DNA of 64,000 bases from Engraulis encrasicolus (Eukaryota; Chordata; Actinopteri; Clupeiformes; Engraulidae). How positions within the stretch are numbered: the stretch's first letter is position 1; each line of letters starts with the position of its first letter. The DNA is taken from assembly GCF_034702125.1 (NCBI RefSeq), contig NC_085880.1:12862500-12926499 (forward strand), read 5' to 3'. The notes under the pieces are model-generated. The model had not been told where the DNA came from. It did not search any database and saw only the letters and a program-made list of their open reading frames with translations. Positions 59,922-64,000 of the stretch are shown here, piece by piece. Both the position numbers and the translations under genes were made by a program.

Positions 59922-60534
59922 TTTTGAGTCAGTGATAATGTGTTTCTAGTATGCCTACACACCCAGCCATGACAAAGGACTGATAGTGGTCAATGTAGGT
60001 TGTTTGCAGTATCTATTGTAATAAATGCAATTATCACATCCAGGGCCGTCGTTAGGCCTATTTTAGTAAAAAAAAATTTTTTTATTTTTTTTTACATTTT
60101 TCCAAAAACAAATGCAGTAAAGCACTGAATACGAAACACCAAGAAGGCAAGTTAATCTGAATACAAGTTCATGGTTGCTTATTTATTGTTTAATGCCACT
60201 TATATCCTACTGCACAGCAATAAAAGCAGGGTTCACAGCAATATGTTATGCGGGGGGGAAACAGGTAGAGGATTGTGCTTTGTGACTAACAACACCTCGA
60301 GAAAAGTGTAATTACTTACACGGATGAAATCTTCAGACCCAAAGTACCAATTTTCACTCACAATACCTGTGTAATAAATCAATTTGACATTGTCTTGAAA
60401 TTATAGTTGAGCTTTTAATATTTGTCTTAACAGTTTGAAAACACACATGAACTGATTAAAATAGCTACTAACACTGTTGGGAAAGTTACTCAAAAACTGT
60501 AATGCACTACTTATTACATGTTACCAGGGCTTTT

Positions 60535-60708
60535 TCTGAACAGGGAAATAGGGGCGCTCCACCCTCATACCTCCGCGGGTGCACCCTCATACTTCTTTTT
60601 TTTTAATATATAAATTACTTTTTTGAGCGCCCCTAGTAAATTCCCCCTTCACCCCCCGCAACCTGCCATGATGCTCCCTCATGCCAAAAATTCCTAGAAA
60701 AAGCCCTG
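60535..60708. mobile_element. Small element nested in the 60472 hAT
   Basis: Ends CAGGGCTTTTTCT and AGAAAAAGCCCTG are perfectly inverted. Only a 5-bp flank, gttac, is duplicated, so the superfamily is uncertain. Confidence 0.8.
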
Positions 60709-61309
60709 GTTACTGTCATTTAAAAGTAATGCCTTACATTACAACATTACTTTTTTTTTAAAGTAAGGCATTACACTACTTTTGCATTACTTTTAGTTAC
60801 TTTAGCCAAAATGACTGGAAATAAGGATTTGGCAATCTACAGTGCAAATCTATGAGGTGGTATGACTTTCACCTGCCATCCACAAGTCGTTTTGGAAGCC
60901 TGCAGACTGAAAACCAACATTTTCAGGAATTGCGTCTTACCCAAAATAAGGCCTAAGAAAAATAAAAGTTTGGTTCCGGTTGGTTGTCAGGTTTGGTCAT
61001 CGTCCGGTCAGATTTTTTTTTTTTATCAATTTTTTTTTTTCATTTTTTTTTTTTTTTTATGTCCGACCCCCCAAACCCCCCAGATGCTCCAGATTTTGTC
61101 ATAAACATTGTTGAACAATGCCAAGGACGATAGTGGAGTTGAGGCTTGATAAGTACAGCTGAAGCTACAATGAAATATAATAAGCATTAATGAGCCAAGA
61201 GGCCTATAATATTTTATTTCAAATTGATTTATTTCAATTTTAGTGATGTTTAGTTGAACAAAAGTGAGGGGGGTGCAACTACTCATCCCCCCCGTCGGAT
61301 AGCCTACCC

Positions 61310-61476
61310 CAGGGGCGTAGCACCAAATTTGGGGCCCCAGGAACAATCTCTTTCATGGGCCCCTCAAGAACATTTTCCATGGACCATTTTCCATAGGAGG
61401 GCCCCCGATGGGCCCCCCCAGGTGGGCTGGGCCCTAAGAATGAGTCAGGGTTTTCCCCCCCTGTTCCACGCCACTG
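61310..61476. mobile_element. 167-bp hAT nested in the 60472 hAT, perfect TSD
   Basis: Ends CAGGGGCGTAGC and CCACGCCACTG are inverted. GCCTACCC at 61302-61309 and 61477-61484 is a perfect duplication. Interior gggccccc-rich. Confidence 0.88.
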
Positions 61477-62811
61477 GCCTACCCTGCCGTGTCCCTCCCT
61501 GTCTTGTGCGAATGGGATGCATCCCCTCCTTTCCTGACTATCTTGGTGGTGCTATGGCACCTCTTCAAATCGTCAAATTGTTTGTAGGCTACTGTTTTTC
61601 GACGTGGAAAGCGGTTTGGGTTTCAAGTACAGTGTGCATTTAACTTAAATGTTCTTGGCATCCTTATTTTCAATGGAGTCAAAGTAGTGGGCATATACCC
61701 ATCTTGAAAACGAGCAAGCTGGATCTTCTGGATCGGCCATCCTTTGTCAGCCTGCCATTTCGAGAGACGAAGCGTGAAAGAGGAAGCAATGTTCTGCGTG
61801 AAACTTTAAAATCTCTGCGCGGACGTAGGCTATCATAGGCAATAGCTGATCTCACGGTGATCCGAGAACATTGTATAAAGAAAACAAAATACCCACACAA
61901 AATTTAGGTGAAAAAAATGCGTTGTAATGTGCAAGTTACTTGCATTGTAACGAGGACATATTACCGTTTTTTTCCTCTGTAATCAGTTACGTTACTGCGT
62001 TACTCAAAAAGGTAATGCATTACAGTAATTAGTTACTTTTGTAACGAGTTACTCCCAACACTGGCTACTAATGGAGTAAAAATGACCAAATATCTGCCGG
62101 GGATGCATAGTTTTCCAAGTAAGGAACCTGTTTGAATGAATCGCTTCCTGACCACTGCTTCTCCTGGAGACGCGCAGTTAGTAACTCCTTAAAGTTCCTA
62201 GTCCTTGTGTAAATTATGCTCTCGGCATTTTTATCTAATCATATTAACTTCCGTACATAATGTTCATCAGTTGAAACATTTTGAAATGTTTTGTTTAGCT
62301 TACATATAAGGAATGTTCATTAAAATGCGAAATAAAAAATAAAAAATCACTGTAACTAGTGTTTAAAAATCGGTATGGTGCTCTTAAAATAATTGTTCAA
62401 GAAGACGCTTTTGCACACCTCTGTAGGTGGGCAGGTGCGTAGGATATTATCCCAGTGGGGTTGTCATTCAAGTGTTAAGAAATCCTGCATACTATCCATT
62501 CCACCAACAAACTTTAATACAACATGAAGAAGGTAGGATGACCGAAACAATGTATTAAAGTTTGTTGGTGGAATGGACAGTGTGCGGGATTTCTTTGCTC
62601 TTAAAATAATGAATTCATAGACAAAACCTTAGCAGGTGAGCTGAAAACATTTCGGCGCGCGCTGCGCGCGGCGCATTTTCTTCCTCTGGGGCTAAGCCCC
62701 CCCTGTCTCTCAAACCTAGTGACGGGCCTGATCACAGCATTAAATTCAACATAATGCAGTTCTGTAAATTACCGCAAGCATAAGGAGGAAATGATATGAT
62801 ATATACTGTGA

Positions 62812-63560
62812 AAGCCCACCTGGGAAACTCCCATTGTCATTGTGACACAGCACACAGCAAAACTGCATTCATGCCTCACCCGTGCAAGGGCCCAGACACA
62901 ACTGACGCCCCAAGGGAGAAGCAGAGTCCTGCACCGGGTCGGGTACCCGCGGGTACCCGCGGGTACGGGTAAATAGTTGCCCAAATGGGTGGGGTTTTAA
63001 CGTTCCGAAATTTCACGGGTGGGTATGCGGGCGGGTAGGTTAAAATACGGGTGGGTAGCTCGGGTAGCACGTCAATCAAAATGGTCATAGTACTAGGAGG
63101 CTATTTTCTTTTTTATCTATTTAGATTTAGATTTTTATCTATTTAGATTTATCTATCTATTTTACCTATTTTTGATATCACCGCAGCCGTTGGAAAACAT
63201 TGGAAACATGCCTACTTTCGATTTGAAGTATTTTTTCACGGGCACGGGTGGGTAACGGGTAGAATATTAACGGGTCCGGGTGGGTACGGATTTAACTTTG
63301 AAATTACCACGGGTTTACGGGTGGGTGGGTAATGCACTGCACGGGCATGGGTGGGTCCGGGTATAAAAAAAATGGACCCGTGCAGGACTCTGGGGAGAAG
63401 TGTGGTGGTGAGACGGTATACCATGTTAAGGGTACCTCAGTCAAGGAGGAGGATGGGGGAGAGCACTGGCCAATTACTCCCCACACCAGTCTGGCGGGTC
63501 GGGAGTTGAATCGGCAACCTTTGGGCTACGAGTCTGAAGCCCTAACCGCTTACCCGTGAC
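62812..63560 (-). mobile_element. SINE family B copy split by a hAT
   Basis: The left part (62812-62931) has cattgtcattgtgacacagc and gcattcatgcctcacccgtg. The right part (63393-63560) has tgtggtggtgagacggtata and agtctggcgggtcgggagtt. Together they match 18690-18955. Confidence 0.78.
62932..63392. mobile_element. Non-autonomous hAT of GGGTACCCGC repeats, perfect TSD
   Basis: Ends CAGAGTCCTGCACCGGGTC and GACCCGTGCAGGACTCTG are inverted. GGGAGAAG at 62924-62931 and 63393-63400 is a perfect duplication. Interior has many cgggtgggta units. Confidence 0.92.
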
Positions 63561-63892
63561 TGCACATTGTCATCCATACTATCAACCTAGGCCTCCTACA
63601 TCCTCCTTCTGTTCTTATAAAGTCAGTGTGCATGTGTGTGTGCGTGTGTGCATGTGCGTGTGCGCGTGTGTGTATGTCCTTGTCACTATGTCAGTGCGGC
63701 AGGGGAAGGTGATCCATGGCCCTTCAGATATAACTAATCATCATTAACACAGTATATTTTATTACAAACAAAGAATCACATTAATAGATTACGTCATAGT
63801 CTACGTACATGTGTTTCAATCTGAAGAAGCCCTCTGTGTTATTATGAAGCATGGAGGATGATTCTAGTTGTGTTACCCTCATGATCATTGGT

Positions 63893-64000
63893 CATGGGTG
63901 AGTGGTTAGGGCATCAGACTCGTAGCCTAAAGATTGTAAATTCGACTCCTGACCCGCCAGGTGTGAGTACTTGTAATTAACCAGTGCTCTCCCCCATCCT
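63893..64000 (+). mobile_element. SINE family B copy running off the window
   Basis: A-box-like tgagtggttagggcatcag and B-box-like aaattcgactcctgacc, then taattaaccagtgctctccc. It is the plus-strand head of the family. Confidence 0.75.

Larger units (their letters stand above)
60472..62063. mobile_element. hAT nested inside copy B, perfect TSD
   Basis: Ends CACTGTTGGGAAAGTTAC and GTTACTCCCAACACTG are inverted, and gtaatgca.tac repeats extend inward on both sides. GCTACTAA at 60464-60471 and 62064-62071 is a perfect duplication. Copy A has a single gctactaa at the same place. No transposase ORF seen. Confidence 0.93.
60041..62730. mobile_element. Non-autonomous hAT copy B, interrupted by a nested hAT
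   Basis: Ends CAGGGCCGTCGTTAGG and CCTAGTGACGGGCCTG are inverted. Flanks atcacatc (60033-60040) and atcacagc (62731-62738) match at 7 of 8. Without the 1592-bp insert it is about 1.09 kb and nearly collinear with copy A at 54544. Confidence 0.88.

Overview
This window is teleost fish nuclear DNA. The evidence is two vertebrate genes split by GT-AG introns, a density of short non-autonomous hAT transposons, tRNA-derived SINEs and long CA/GT microsatellites typical of fish, and no bacterial-style gene packing. The species cannot be named from the sequence.

Positions 437-9923 (+) hold the last eight coding exons of papss2 (bifunctional PAPS synthase 2). They encode the linker and the whole ATP-sulfurylase half (402 residues to the stop). 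The APS-kinase half must lie upstream of position 1. Positions 9924-25846 contain no recognisable gene, only a probable papss2 3' UTR, dispersed repeats and the probable pten promoter/5' UTR. Positions 25847-47079 (+) hold all nine coding exons of pten, giving a 423-residue protein whose exon lengths (79, 85, 45, 44, 239, 142, 167, 285, 186 nt) match human PTEN exactly except exon 8, which carries about 20 extra codons including an 11-glycine run. The pten 3' UTR probably ends near 48.59 kb. From there to 64000 I see no gene, only repeats.

The two genes share strand and order with the human PAPSS2-(ATAD1-KLLN)-PTEN locus, but no ATAD1-like or KLLN-like sequence is seen between them. They are not functionally coupled: papss2 makes the sulfate donor PAPS, while pten dephosphorylates PIP3 and restrains PI3K/AKT signalling.

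The most interesting signal is an unlisted exon in pten intron 6 (38170-38480). It has a strong acceptor and is in phase with exon 6. It can act either as a 63-nt, frame-preserving cassette or as a terminal exon encoding a 103-residue basic tail that would replace most of the C2 domain and the PDZ-binding end. The mobile-element archaeology is also unusually clear: nine or more hAT-like insertions with perfect 8-bp target-site duplications, two of them inserted serially at one 8-bp target, and one nest of hATs within a hAT within a hAT.
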